Positions 1 to 8,829 of a stretch of DNA of 64,000 bases are shown one piece after another (the stretch's first letter is position 1; each line of letters starts with the position of its first letter). The position numbers and the translations under genes are program-made. Below the pieces are notes generated by a model. The model saw only the letters and a list, made by a program, of their open reading frames with translations, was not told where the DNA came from and ran no database searches. Source of the stretch: Methylobacterium sp. R2-1. GTDB lineage: Bacteria; Pseudomonadota; Alphaproteobacteria; Rhizobiales; Beijerinckiaceae. The stretch is from contig NZ_JACHWM010000011.1 of NCBI RefSeq assembly GCF_014191355.1, positions 62,001 through 126,000 on the forward strand, given 5' to 3'.

Positions 1-239
1 AGCGCCACCGGCACCGCTACGAGGTCAACATGGCCTATCGCGAATGCCTGGAGGCCAAGGGCCTGCGCTTCTCCGGCACCTCGCCGGACGGGCTCCTGCC
101 GGAGACGGTTGAGCACGAGGGCCATCCGTGGTTCATCGGCGTCCAGTTCCACCCGGAGTTGAAGTCGCGCCCCTTCGAGCCGCACCCGCTGTTCAAGGGG
201 TTCATCGCCGCCGCGATCGAGCAGAGCCGGCTGGTCTGA
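1..239 (+). CDS. pyrG: CTP synthase, C-terminal fragment
   Basis: Partial gene running in from the left edge; only the last ~79 codons are present (reading frame begins at base 3, stop TGA at 237-239). CTP synthase makes CTP from UTP, ATP and glutamine in the cytoplasm. The visible part is the end of the class I glutamine amidotransferase domain. It carries the characteristic [12 protein letters not shown] stretch, with the His and Glu of the catalytic triad, followed by the usual C-terminal [12 protein letters not shown] helix. Identification is firm for this segment; the synthetase domain lies outside the window. Confidence 0.95.
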   Translation, partial: RHRHRYEVNMAYRECLEAKGLRFSGTSPDGLLPETVEHEGHPWFIGVQFHPELKSRPFEPHPLFKGFIAAAIEQSRLV

Positions 240-256
240 CTGAGAGGAACGCACGG

Positions 257-655
257 TTGACGACGATCTCGGGCCTGCCGGCCTTTCTCGCCTACTTCGT
301 CGTCTCCCTCGGGCTCACCGCCCTCTACCTCGTGACCTACCTCACCGCGACGGCGCACCGGGAGATCGCCCTGGTCCGCGAGGGCAACCTCGCCGCCGCA
401 CTTGCGCTCGGGGGCAGCCTGCTCGGCTACTCCATTCCGCTCTCGGCCGCGGTGCGCTACGCCGGGTCGCTCCTCGACTGCATCGTCTGGGGCCTCGTCG
501 CCCTCGTGGTACAGGTCGCGATCTACTGGCTGATGCGGCCGCTGCTGCCGAACCTGTCGCGGCGGATCGACGAAGGTCAGACCGCGCCCGCAATCCTGCT
601 CGGGGCCGCGTCCCTGGCGGGCGGCCTCGTGAACGCCGCCTGCATGAGCTACTGA
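257..655 (+). CDS. DUF350 (YjfL-type) inner-membrane protein
   Basis: A 132-residue, almost wholly hydrophobic protein with about four membrane segments (residues ~6-28, 50-70, 76-98, 112-130). The pattern and length fit the DUF350/YjfL family, whose biochemical role is unknown. Start chosen as TTG at 257 because a GAGAGGAA ribosome-binding site lies just upstream at 242; an earlier ATG at 128 in this frame would overlap pyrG. It lies 4 bp before a YgiB-like and then a YgiC-like gene, the same grouping as the enterobacterial yjfK-L-M-C locus, so the three probably act together. Confidence 0.75.
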   Translation: MTTISGLPAFLAYFVVSLGLTALYLVTYLTATAHREIALVREGNLAAALALGGSLLGYSIPLSAAVRYAGSLLDCIVWGLVALVVQVAIYWLMRPLLPNLSRRIDEGQTAPAILLGAASLAGGLVNAACMSY

Positions 656-659
656 CGCC

Positions 660-1292
660 GTGGCGGACGACCGCGAGGCCCAGGAAAATTTCGGCCAGCG
701 CAGGCCCGTTGAGCCTGCACCGGCCGTCAGACCACCCGACAAGGCCGCGACCAAGCGGTCGCAGACCGTCTCGACGGTACTGGTGGCGGGTGCGGGCCTC
801 GCCGCGCTCGGCCTCGGCAATCTCGACCGGACCGCGCCTTCGAAGGACATCCTCGTCTACGCAGATGCGGCGGCCTGCGCCGCCGATGGCATCCGCCCGG
901 CCGACGAGTGCCGCAGCGACTATGCCACCGCCCGTGCGGCCTACCCGTCGACCGCGCCGCATTACCGCTCATCGGCGGAGTGCGAAGGGCACCACGGCTC
1001 GTCCCACTGCCTGCCGGATCCGAATGCGCCGACGCAATTCGTTCCCCGGATGGCCGGCTACCTGCTCGGCCGCCGCGCATCCGACTGGGTGACGCCCGAA
1101 CCCGTCTACGAGCACCGCCAGGGTCACGGCGGCCATCATGGAAGTTACTGCACCGGTTCGGGCGGCAAGGTCGCGACCGGAAGCGGGGGCCACGCCTCCT
1201 CGGGCACACTCAAACCGGCCGCCGGACAACCGACGAAGTTTGGCGGCTTCGGCGACGGCGGCAAGGGTTTCTCCTCCTTCGGCGGCACCTGA
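660..1292 (+). CDS. DUF1190 / YgiB-family protein
   Basis: Protein of 210 residues starting at GTG 660, immediately after the DUF350 gene. One hydrophobic stretch (residues ~37-55) follows a basic N-terminus, suggesting a membrane anchor or uncleaved signal. The rest is Cys-, His- and Gly-rich (for example EGHHGSSHC near residue 110), with a Gly/Phe-rich tail. These features fit the YgiB/UPF0441 (DUF1190) family, which is usually encoded beside a glutathionylspermidine-synthase-like ATP-grasp protein, as here. Function is not established. Its stop overlaps the next start (TGATG), indicating translational coupling. Confidence 0.75.
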   Translation: MADDREAQENFGQRRPVEPAPAVRPPDKAATKRSQTVSTVLVAGAGLAALGLGNLDRTAPSKDILVYADAAACAADGIRPADECRSDYATARAAYPSTAPHYRSSAECEGHHGSSHCLPDPNAPTQFVPRMAGYLLGRRASDWVTPEPVYEHRQGHGGHHGSYCTGSGGKVATGSGGHASSGTLKPAAGQPTKFGGFGDGGKGFSSFGGT

Positions 1293-2455
1293 TGCGCCGC
1301 ATCGCCTGCGGAGAGCGGCCCGGCTGGCGGGAGATCGCGCGGGAGGCGGGCTTTACCTTCCACACCATCGACGGCGCGCCCTACTGGGATGAGAGCCACG
1401 CCTACGCCTTCTCCCTCGCCGAGATCGAAGAGGACATCGAAGGGTCGAGCGCCGAGTTGCACGCCCTCTGCCTCGCCTTCGCCGCCGAGGCGGTGGAGGA
1501 CGAGCGCGTCCTCGCCTCGCTCGCCATCCCCGAACCGGTCTGGGACACGGTGCGGACGAGCTGGCGCCGGTCCGATCCGAGCCTCTACGGACGTCTCGAT
1601 TTCTCTTATGGCGGAGGGGGCCCTGCCAAACTCCTCGAATACAACGCCGACACGCCGACCGCCCTCTACGAGAGTGCGGTGTTCCAGTGGCTCTGGCTCG
1701 AACAGGGGCTGAGGGACCGGCGCCTGCCCGCGGGCAGCGACCAATTCAACGCGGTCCACGAGCGGCTGATCGCCCGCCTTGCCGAGATCGCGCCGCCGGG
1801 CCTGTTCGCCTTTGCCGCCGATTCGAGCGGCCCGGAAGACCTCGGTACCGCCGGCTACCTTCAGGACTGCGCCGTTCAGGCCGGCTGCGAGACGATCCTG
1901 CTCGACCTCGCCCAGATCGGCCTGAGGACAGACGGTGCCTTCTGCGGGCCGGACGAGCGGGCCTTCGCCGCACTGTTCAAGCTCTACCCCTGGGAATGGG
2001 CGTTTCAGGACGCGTTCGGTCCAGCGGTCGCGGCCTCACCGACGCGCTTCCTCGAGCCGCCCTGGAAGATGGTGCTCTCCAACAAGGGCCTGCTCGCCCA
2101 TCTCTGGGCCCGCGAGCCCGGCCACCCGAACCTGCTGCCAGCCTATTTCGAAGGTGATCCCGCCTGCGCGAGCCTCGGCGCCTCCGTGCGCAAGCCGCTG
2201 CTCTCGCGCGAGGGTGCCAATGTCGAGATGTTTTCAGCCGAGGGCACGCGGCTGGCCGGCGAGCCGGGACCCTACGGAGCGGAAGGCTTCATTCGGCAGG
2301 GACTGGCAGAACTGCCGTGCTTCGACGGCCGCCGCCCGCTCGTCGGCGCCTGGATCGTCGGGGAGGCGCCGGCCGGGCTGTGTATCCGCGAATCGGACGG
2401 CCCGATCACCGGCGACGGAGCGCTGTTCGTGCCGCACCTGATCGAGCCGGGTTGA
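1292..2455 (+). CDS. Glutathionylspermidine synthase-like ATP-grasp ligase (YgiC/YjfC type)
   Basis: Protein of 387 residues related to the C-terminal synthetase domain of glutathionylspermidine synthase, an ATP-grasp enzyme joining a carboxylate to an amine. Visible family motifs are LEYNADTPTALYES near residue 115, the KLYPWEW block near 228 and the nucleotide-contact KPLLSREGANV stretch near 300-310. The N-terminal amidase domain of bifunctional Gsp is absent, as in YgiC and YjfC, so the acceptor substrate cannot be named. ATG at 1292 overlaps the stop of the YgiB-like gene. A hairpin follows at 2488-2512. Confidence 0.85.
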   Translation: MRRIACGERPGWREIAREAGFTFHTIDGAPYWDESHAYAFSLAEIEEDIEGSSAELHALCLAFAAEAVEDERVLASLAIPEPVWDTVRTSWRRSDPSLYGRLDFSYGGGGPAKLLEYNADTPTALYESAVFQWLWLEQGLRDRRLPAGSDQFNAVHERLIARLAEIAPPGLFAFAADSSGPEDLGTAGYLQDCAVQAGCETILLDLAQIGLRTDGAFCGPDERAFAALFKLYPWEWAFQDAFGPAVAASPTRFLEPPWKMVLSNKGLLAHLWAREPGHPNLLPAYFEGDPACASLGASVRKPLLSREGANVEMFSAEGTRLAGEPGPYGAEGFIRQGLAELPCFDGRRPLVGAWIVGEAPAGLCIRESDGPITGDGALFVPHLIEPG

Positions 2456-2483
2456 GACTGGGCTCGAAATGAGATTGGGCCCG

Positions 2484-2512
2484 AAAAAGGGGCCGGACAG
2501 GCTCCGGCCCCT
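2484..2512. terminator. Hairpin between convergent genes, best as minus-strand terminator
   Basis: A 9-bp GC-rich perfect stem (2488-2496 pairing with 2504-2512, 7-base loop). It is preceded on the plus strand by five As (2484-2488), which become a T-run for transcripts leaving the minus-strand gene at 2535-2846. It probably also stops the plus-strand ygiBC-like operon. Confidence 0.7.
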
Positions 2513-2534
2513 CTCATCATCGGATGCGTGTCGC

Positions 2535-2846
2535 TCAGCGGCCGGCGGCGCTGTTGCCGCCCCCGGCGCTGCCGGCACCGCCGCCCATGGTGCCGCCGGG
2601 CGCGTTGCCGGCACCGGCAGCCCCGCCCGTCGTGGCCCGGGGGGCCATGGTGCCGGTCGAGCCGGTGGTGGCGCCGGCGCCGCTGCCGGTCGTGGGCCGC
2701 ATGCTGTCGCCGGTGTTGTTCCGCATGGGGCTGGCGCTGTCCGTGGTGCCGCCGGTCCCGCCCTTGCCAGTGCTCGACTGGGCGAGAGCCGCCCCCGAGA
2801 CGGCGAGAGTCAGCGCGGCGGCCAGAGCGATGGTTTTGGTCGGCAT
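2535..2846 (-). CDS. Small secreted Gly/Thr/Ser-rich low-complexity protein
   Basis: Protein of 103 residues. A clear signal peptide (MPTKTIALAAALTLAVSGAALAQ, cleavage after AQ at residues 22-23) is followed by a mature part made almost only of Gly, Thr, Ser, Ala and Asn, with scattered Met. No domain is recognisable. ATG at 2846 was chosen because it places the signal sequence exactly at the N-terminus; the frame stays open upstream but has no start context. Probably periplasmic or cell-envelope; function unknown. Confidence 0.7.
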   Translation of the reverse strand: MPTKTIALAAALTLAVSGAALAQSSTGKGGTGGTTDSASPMRNNTGDSMRPTTGSGAGATTGSTGTMAPRATTGGAAGAGNAPGGTMGGGAGSAGGGNSAAGR

Positions 2847-3008
2847 GGCTCGTTCCTTCCCTGTTATCGGTCGTGGAAGACGAACCCGCCGCTCGGGGCA
2901 TGGTTCAGAGCAAACTCGTCTCCTCAGGTTTACCGATCCGGGACCGGGCGACCGCGACGCTGCGTCCGCCCTGCCGAAGCGCCGCTCGATCCTATATGCA
3001 GCGATACC

Positions 3009-3461
3009 GTGACCGAGATCCTGTTCTACCACCTTCAGCGCCAGCCCCTCGAAAAGGTGCTGCCGAGCCTCGTCGAGAAGTCGCTGGAGCGCGGCTGGCA
3101 GGCGGCGATCCAGGCGGTGAGCGAGGCGCGGCTCCAGGCGCTCGACGATGGTCTGTGGACCTATACCGACGAGAGCTTCCTGCCCCACGGCACCGACCGC
3201 GACACCGATGCGGCGAGCCAGCCCGTGGTGCTGACCCTGCGGGAGACCAACCCCAACGCCGCCTCGATCCGCTTCCTGGTGGAGGGCGCCGAACTGCCCG
3301 CGGATGCGGGGACCTACCAGCGGATCTGCATCCTGTTCGACGGTACCGACACCGACGCGCTGTTGCATGCCCGTGAGCAGTGGCGCGGCGCCAAGGCCGC
3401 CGGCCACGTCGTCGCCTACTGGCAGCAGGACGAGAGCGGACGCTGGACCAAGAAGGCGTGA
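3009..3461 (+). CDS. holC: DNA polymerase III chi subunit
   Basis: Protein of 150 residues starting at GTG 3009. The sequence (TEILFYHL at the start, LERGWQAAIQ near residue 28, DDGLWTYTDESFLPHG near 48, RICILFDGTD near 105) has the order and length typical of alphaproteobacterial HolC. HolC links the clamp loader to single-strand-binding protein in the replisome. An upstream extension of the open frame overlaps the opposite-strand small protein and was rejected. It is followed after 85 bp by the carboxypeptidase gene. Confidence 0.88.
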   Translation: MTEILFYHLQRQPLEKVLPSLVEKSLERGWQAAIQAVSEARLQALDDGLWTYTDESFLPHGTDRDTDAASQPVVLTLRETNPNAASIRFLVEGAELPADAGTYQRICILFDGTDTDALLHAREQWRGAKAAGHVVAYWQQDESGRWTKKA

Positions 3462-3546
3462 GATCAACGCGTCGTCCGATGGTGAGGCGCAAGAACACAG
3501 GCGCCAGTCCACGCACGACCAACCGGCCGAGGATCGCGAGAGACCG

Positions 3547-5211
3547 ATGACGCAAGCCTTCCCTGCTCCCCGGACCGGAACGGCCCGGCTCTGCCTCGCC
3601 GGCCTCCTCTCGCTCGCGATCGGCCTGGGCCCGATGCCGGGTTTCGCCCAGCATGGCCCGTCGCAGAGCGACGGGCCGAGCCAGACGCAAGGAAAGGGGC
3701 AGGCTCAGCCGCGCAAGGGGCCGGACAAGGCGCCGGAAGGGCGCCGCCTGCCGCCGGACGCGACCACCGAGCACAGCATCGGCTTGCCGAACGGGCGCAC
3801 GCTCGCCTTCACCGCCACGGCCGGCAGCCTTTCCCTGGTGGATGAGGAGGGCAAGCTTCAATCCGAGATCGCCTTCATCGCCTACACCAAGGCGGGCAAG
3901 CCCGAAGAGGCCGCCGCCCGGCCGATCACCTTCGGCGTCAATGGCGGTCCCGGCGCGGCCTCGGCCTATCTCAATATCGGCGCCATCGGCCCCTGGCGCC
4001 TGCCGACCGACGGCGCCTCGATCAGCCCGTCGCAGACGATCGCGCTCCAGCCGAACCCCGCCACCTGGCTCGATTTCACCGACCTCGTCTTCATCGATCC
4101 CGTCGGCACCGGCTACAGCCGCGCGGCGGACGGCGACGGCAAGAAGTACTGGAGCGTCGATGCGGACGCGTCGGTGCTGGCCGCCGCCATCGCCCGCTAT
4201 CTTCGCCAGAACGACCGCCTCGCCTCGCCGAAATTCTTCGTCGGCGAGAGCTACGGCGGCTTCCGCGGGCCGCTGATCGCGCAGAAGCTCCAGCAGGATG
4301 TCGGCGTCGGGCTGTCGGGCCTCGTGCTGCTCTCCCCCGTGCTCGACTTCGCGTGGCTGCAGCCGCCCCGCACCACGCCGTGGGGGTTTGTGACCAAACT
4401 ACCTTCCTTCGCCGCCGCCGCACTGGAGCGCGCGGGCACGACGCCGAGCCGCGAGCTCATGAAGGAGGCCGAGACCTACGCTTCGGGCGCCTATCTCACC
4501 GATCTTCTGAAAGGTCCGGCCGACCGGGAGGCGGTGGCGCGGCTGACTGAGAAGGTTTCGGCGCTGACCGGCCTCGATCCGGAGACCGTGAGGCGCCAAG
4601 CCGGGCGGCTCACCGCCCACAGCTACCAGCGCGAGATCAGGCGTGATGCCGGCCGCGTCCTCTCGGCCTACGATACCGGCGTGACCGGATGGGACCCGGA
4701 TCCGACAGCCCCGCAATCGAGCTTCGAGGATCCGGTGCTCGACGCACTCCAGGCGCCGCTCACCACCGCCATGGTGCAGCTCTACCAGGGCCGCCTGAAC
4801 TGGCGGGTCGAGAACATGCGCTATGAGTTGCTCAACGGCGCGGTCAACCGCGGCTGGAACTGGGGCTCGGGCCGCTCGGCCCCGGAAGCCATGGGCGCCC
4901 TGAAGGACGCGCTGGCGCTCGACGGGCGGATGCGGGTGCTCGTCGCCCACGGCTTCACCGACCTCGTGACGCCCTACTTCACCTCGAAGATGCTCCTCGA
5001 CCAGATGCCGGTCTACGGCTCGGCCGACCGCCTCAAGCTCTCGGTTTATCCCGGCGGCCACATGTTCTACACGCGGCCGGACTCGCGCAACGCCTTCCAC
5101 GACGACGCCGCCGACCTGTTCGCTCGGGCGCTGGAGACGCGTTCCGACGGGAGCGCGAAGGGCGGCAGCGCATCGGGTGAGACCACGCCGGAGAAGAGAC
5201 CGACGCCTTGA
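3547..5211 (+). CDS. Secreted serine carboxypeptidase-like protein (peptidase S10 family)
   Basis: Protein of 554 residues with a signal peptide (residues 1-35, ending near GFAQ), then a low-complexity Gln/Pro/Lys-rich linker and an alpha/beta-hydrolase fold. S10 hallmarks are visible: NGGPGAASAYLN near residue 135 (oxyanion loop), GESYGG with nucleophile Ser235, an Asp in GFTDLVTPY and the His in YPGGHMFY near the C-terminus. It should cleave C-terminal residues from peptides in the periplasm. The stop overlaps the TTG start of the following lipoprotein gene, so the two are co-translated. Confidence 0.9.
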   Translation: MTQAFPAPRTGTARLCLAGLLSLAIGLGPMPGFAQHGPSQSDGPSQTQGKGQAQPRKGPDKAPEGRRLPPDATTEHSIGLPNGRTLAFTATAGSLSLVDEEGKLQSEIAFIAYTKAGKPEEAAARPITFGVNGGPGAASAYLNIGAIGPWRLPTDGASISPSQTIALQPNPATWLDFTDLVFIDPVGTGYSRAADGDGKKYWSVDADASVLAAAIARYLRQNDRLASPKFFVGESYGGFRGPLIAQKLQQDVGVGLSGLVLLSPVLDFAWLQPPRTTPWGFVTKLPSFAAAALERAGTTPSRELMKEAETYASGAYLTDLLKGPADREAVARLTEKVSALTGLDPETVRRQAGRLTAHSYQREIRRDAGRVLSAYDTGVTGWDPDPTAPQSSFEDPVLDALQAPLTTAMVQLYQGRLNWRVENMRYELLNGAVNRGWNWGSGRSAPEAMGALKDALALDGRMRVLVAHGFTDLVTPYFTSKMLLDQMPVYGSADRLKLSVYPGGHMFYTRPDSRNAFHDDAADLFARALETRSDGSAKGGSASGETTPEKRPTP

Positions 5212-5579
5212 GGATTTGTCTCGGACTTCTTCCCGCCCTGTTGCTGGCGGGCTGCAACACCGCTGAGCGCCGCGAACCGATTCAGCCGCCGCCTCCACCG
5301 AGCGCGGTGCTGCCCGCGGTTCCGGCGGCGCCGGTCGCCGCGCTCGGCCCCGTGCTCGACGGCAATGGCGCCTGCACCGGCCCGGCGCCGGGAACGGCCA
5401 CCGCCATCGAGACGGGGATCGGCGAATGCGACCTCGTGCGGCTCAAGGGCCGCCCGCCGACCGACGTGCTGGTCGGCGAGGGCCGGTCCGGCCGCGAGGT
5501 GCAGGTGCTCTACACCGAGCCCGGCGCCAAGGAGCTGTATTTCTTCGTGAACAACCGCCTCGATCGTATCGTTCGTTAA
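5208..5579 (+). CDS. Small lipoprotein
   Basis: Protein of 123 residues starting at TTG 5208, overlapping the upstream stop by 4 bp. It has a lipoprotein signal with the lipobox LLAGC (Cys16), then a proline-rich stretch and a compact C-terminal region (residues ~60-123: ECDLVRLKGRPPTDVLVGEG followed by a beta-rich end). This resembles small alphaproteobacterial lipoproteins of unknown function. Predicted to be anchored in a membrane facing the periplasm, and probably expressed with the S10 peptidase. Confidence 0.72.
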   Translation: MRICLGLLPALLLAGCNTAERREPIQPPPPPSAVLPAVPAAPVAALGPVLDGNGACTGPAPGTATAIETGIGECDLVRLKGRPPTDVLVGEGRSGREVQVLYTEPGAKELYFFVNNRLDRIVR

Positions 5580-5647
5580 CGCGCGAACCGATTGGGCCCG
5601 CGCTTGCTTCCAGCCCGATCGGTCGGGCTGGGAAGGCGAGGCACACG

Positions 5648-6775
5648 ATGGCACACGAGTACCGGTTCGGCGTCGAGGAGGAGCTGTTCCTGGCGAGCAG
5701 CCGCACCCGAGCGGCGCCGCGGGAATCGGTCTCGGCCTTCCACAAGGCGGCGCGGAGCCGCCTGGAAGGCGTCGAGCGCGAGATGCTGGAGAGCCAGGCC
5801 GAGATCTGCTCCAAGCCCTCGGTGAGCTTCGCCGAGACACACGAGGCGTTGGCCAAGCTCCGTACCGGCCTGTGCGCCATCGGCCGCGAGCACGGCCTGA
5901 AGGTCTTCGCCGCGGGCACCCACCCGACCGCGATCTGGACCGACCAGCGCGAGACCGCCAAGCTCCGCTACCGCAAGATGATCGAGACCCTGCAGATGGT
6001 GGGGCGGCGCTCCATCGTCAGCGGCCTCCACGTCCATGTCGAGGTACCCGAGCCGAACGAGCGCATCGCCCTGATCAACCGGCTGATGCCGTTCCTGCCG
6101 GTGCTGCTCGCTCTCTCCACCTCTTCGCCCTTCTACGAGCGCCACCGCACGGGATTGGCCGGGTACCGTCTGAGGGCCTATGCCGAGCTGCCGCGCACCG
6201 GCCTGCCCGAATTGTTCGACGGCGCCGACGACTTCGAGCGCTACGTGCGGGTGATGACGCGGGCCGGCGCGGTCGAGGACGCGACCTATTTCTGGTGGCA
6301 CATCCGACCGTCGATCCGCTACCCGACTCTCGAATTGCGGGTCGCCGACAGTTGCACCCGGCTCAAGGATACGCTGGCCATCGCCGCGCTCTATCGCTGC
6401 CTCGTGAGGCTCTGCGTGCGCCGGCCCGAGCTGAATGCCCGGCCGACCGGTGCCTCCCGCGGCTTCGTCATGGAGAACCTGTGGCGGTCGCAGCGAGACG
6501 GGATCCATGCCGCCCTGATCGACGAGGCGAAGGAGGAGGCGGTGCCGGTGCGCCACCTTGTCGAGCGCTTGGTCGATCTGGTCGCCGAGGACGCTGCGGC
6601 TCTGGGCTGCGCCGCCCAGGTCGCTCATGCGCTCACCATCGCCGAGTGCGGCTCCAGCGCCGACGGCCAGATCCGCACCTACGAAGCGGCGCTCTCCGCA
6701 GGCGGCAGCGAGCGCAAGGCGCTCTCCAGCGTCATCGATTGGCTCGCCCGTGAGACCGCGAACTGCGACGCATGA
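5648..6775 (+). CDS. YbdK-type carboxylate-amine ligase (glutamate-cysteine ligase family 2)
   Basis: Protein of 375 residues. The start RFGVEEELFL is the classic opening of GCS2/YbdK proteins, where the acidic residues bind metal-ATP. Further family blocks are SGLHVHVEVP near residue 125 and WWHIRPSIRYPTLELRVAD near 217. Members join glutamate to an amine acceptor with weak gamma-glutamylcysteine activity; the true substrate is usually unknown. ATG 5648 places the motif at the N-terminus and follows the lipoprotein gene by 68 bp. Confidence 0.88.
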   Translation: MAHEYRFGVEEELFLASSRTRAAPRESVSAFHKAARSRLEGVEREMLESQAEICSKPSVSFAETHEALAKLRTGLCAIGREHGLKVFAAGTHPTAIWTDQRETAKLRYRKMIETLQMVGRRSIVSGLHVHVEVPEPNERIALINRLMPFLPVLLALSTSSPFYERHRTGLAGYRLRAYAELPRTGLPELFDGADDFERYVRVMTRAGAVEDATYFWWHIRPSIRYPTLELRVADSCTRLKDTLAIAALYRCLVRLCVRRPELNARPTGASRGFVMENLWRSQRDGIHAALIDEAKEEAVPVRHLVERLVDLVAEDAAALGCAAQVAHALTIAECGSSADGQIRTYEAALSAGGSERKALSSVIDWLARETANCDA

Positions 6776-6858
6776 CGGCTCCGGGCGGGCTCAGCCAGGA
6801 ACATCGGACGCCCGTTTCAGTTGCTCCGACAGGTACGATTCTTCCCTAGGAGACCTCC

Positions 6859-7404
6859 ATGAGAACGCCCCTCACCGCTGCCGCCTGCCTGCTCCTGCTG
6901 GGCGCTGCGGGGATGCCGGCCCATGCCCAGTCGGTCGGCGAGAAGACCGGCGTGAATTCACTGATCGGCGTCGCTCCCACGGCTCAGGACTTCGTCACGC
7001 AGGCCGTGATCAGCGACATGTTCGAGGATCAATCGAGCAAGCTCGCTCTCGAAAAGGCCGACGAGAAGACCAAGGCCTTTGCCAAGAAGATGATCGAGGA
7101 CCACAAGAAGACCTCGGACGAGCTGAAATCCGTGGTCCAGACCGGCGACATGAAGCTCAACATACCGACCGCTCTGGACTCGAGTCATCAGAGCAAGCTC
7201 GACAAGCTCAAGAGCCTGAGCGGTGAGGACTTCACCAAACAATACCACGACGATCAGGTGACGGCGCACAAGAACGCCACCGATCTCTACAAGCGATACG
7301 CCGAGGGTGGCGACAACGCGGCGCTCAAGGCCTTTGCGATCAAGACCAAGCCGCATCTCGACGAGCACCTGAAGATGGCTCAGGATCTCGACAACAAGAA
7401 GTAG
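6859..7404 (+). CDS. Periplasmic DUF4142 protein
   Basis: Protein of 181 residues with a signal peptide (cleavage after HAQ, residue 24). The mature part is a helical bundle rich in Lys, Asp and Gln, with the DUF4142 pattern: DFVTQAVISDMFEDQSSKLA near residue 44, FAKKMIEDHKKT near 75 and a C-terminal HLDEHLKMAQDL. The family is ferritin-like in predicted fold and uncharacterised; members are often linked to stress. ATG at 6859 has an AGGAGACC ribosome-binding site 5-10 bases upstream. A strong intrinsic terminator follows. Confidence 0.85.
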   Translation: MRTPLTAAACLLLLGAAGMPAHAQSVGEKTGVNSLIGVAPTAQDFVTQAVISDMFEDQSSKLALEKADEKTKAFAKKMIEDHKKTSDELKSVVQTGDMKLNIPTALDSSHQSKLDKLKSLSGEDFTKQYHDDQVTAHKNATDLYKRYAEGGDNAALKAFAIKTKPHLDEHLKMAQDLDNKK

Positions 7405-7417
7405 TTTCCTTCTTTTT

Positions 7418-7452
7418 CGGGCGGCGTTCTTCGGCGAGCGCCGCCCGTTTTT
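7418..7452 (+). terminator. Rho-independent terminator
   Basis: Perfect 9-bp stem (7418-7426 with 7439-7447), 12-base loop, followed directly by TTTTT (7448-7452). It lies 14 bp after the stop of the DUF4142 gene. Confidence 0.9.
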
Positions 7453-7510
7453 GCGATCGGATTTCCGGGCGCCAACCGGCTCGGCCCCGGACGAGACCGG
7501 CGTGCTCCCG

Positions 7511-8557
7511 TCACGCGGCCTTTGCCGCGAACTCCGCAGCCTTTGCCCGGATCACCTCCGCCGCCCGGTCGATGCCGGCGCGATCCACGTCGAGATTGGC
7601 GGTCGCACGGATCTGATGAGCTCCGATCGCTCGCACGCGCACCTCCTCGTCGAGGCAGGCCGCGGCGAAGGTCGAGGCGGTGACGCCCAACGCCTCCACC
7701 GTGAAGCACAGAATGTTCGATTGCCCAGCCGTCGGGTCGAAGGCCAAGCCCGGCACGTCGGCGATCAGCCGATGCAAGCGGCCGGCATTGGCGTTGTCCT
7801 CGGCGAGCTGCGTCATGTGGTGGTCGAGGGCATAGAGCCCGGCTGCTGCCAGGACACCCGACTGGCGCATGGCGCCGCCGAGCCGGTACTTCCACTGCCA
7901 TGCCTGCTCGATGAAATCCCGCGTTCCGCACAGGACCGCTCCGACCGGGCAGCCGAGCCCCTTGCTGAGATCGATCCAAGTGCTGTCGAAGCCGCTCGCG
8001 TACTCCGCCGCCGAAAGGCCCGTCGCCACCACCGCGTTGAGCAGCCGCGCCCCATCGATATGCGCTTTCAGACCACGCGCCTGGGCATAATCGCGGATCA
8101 GGCGCATTGCGCCGATGTCCCAGACTGTGCCCCCGGAAAAGCTCGTCGTTTGCTCGATCGAGACCAGCCGTGAGCGCGGCGCCGTGCGCTGCGGAACCCG
8201 GATCGCCGCCTCGACCTGAGCGAGGGTGAACAGACCGACCCGTGTCGGCAGCGCCTTCACCGACACCCCGCCGATCGCGGCGGCGCCGGCGGCCTCGGTG
8301 TTGTAGATGTGGGACTGGTCATCGACGATGATCTCGTCGCCGGGCCGGCAATGGACGAGGATCGAGGTAAGATTGCACATCGTGCCCGACGGCATGAACA
8401 CGGCCGCCTCTTGGCCGAGCATCTCTGCGACCCGCTCGCACAGGGCATTGGTGGTCGGATCGGAGTTCGACTGCTCATCACCGACCTGTGCCCGCGCCAT
8501 GGCCTCGCGCATGCCCGGTGTCGGGCGCGTCTGGGTGTCGCTGAACAGGTCGATCAT
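7511..8557 (-). CDS. Low-specificity L-threonine aldolase family (PLP enzyme)
   Basis: Beta-eliminating-lyase fold. The N-terminus MIDLFSDTQTRPTP matches the family start, so ATG 8557 is preferred over the in-frame ATG at 8572, which adds five residues. The PLP lysine is in DLSKGLGCPVG (Lys199 from this start), and HIDGARLLNA supplies the Asp contacting the PLP nitrogen. Members cleave L-threonine or allo-threonine to glycine and acetaldehyde; related hydroxy-amino-acid aldolases cannot be excluded. It diverges from the GntR-type regulator gene 270 bp away, which may control it. Confidence 0.87.
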   Translation of the reverse strand: MIDLFSDTQTRPTPGMREAMARAQVGDEQSNSDPTTNALCERVAEMLGQEAAVFMPSGTMCNLTSILVHCRPGDEIIVDDQSHIYNTEAAGAAAIGGVSVKALPTRVGLFTLAQVEAAIRVPQRTAPRSRLVSIEQTTSFSGGTVWDIGAMRLIRDYAQARGLKAHIDGARLLNAVVATGLSAAEYASGFDSTWIDLSKGLGCPVGAVLCGTRDFIEQAWQWKYRLGGAMRQSGVLAAAGLYALDHHMTQLAEDNANAGRLHRLIADVPGLAFDPTAGQSNILCFTVEALGVTASTFAAACLDEEVRVRAIGAHQIRATANLDVDRAGIDRAAEVIRAKAAEFAAKAA

Positions 8558-8829
8558 AGTGCATCCATTCATCTTGGGCGTTCGGCCGGCCCCCTCGCTG
8601 CCCTCGAAGCCCGGTCCCTCATGCCGCGGCTAAATGCATGAAAAATTCAATCGGTCGCAAGCTGCCGAGATGGGGGCCCGGTTCAGTTGCGGAGCGACCC
8701 CACTCTGCCGGGACGGCACTTTCCATGTGGCTCACGAAGGTGGGAACGGCCACGTATCTCGACAGGCGGTAGCAGCAAGTCTAGGAATTGCGACGCGAAG
8801 TTTCGCATTTAAAATTCTTTGAGAGCTCG

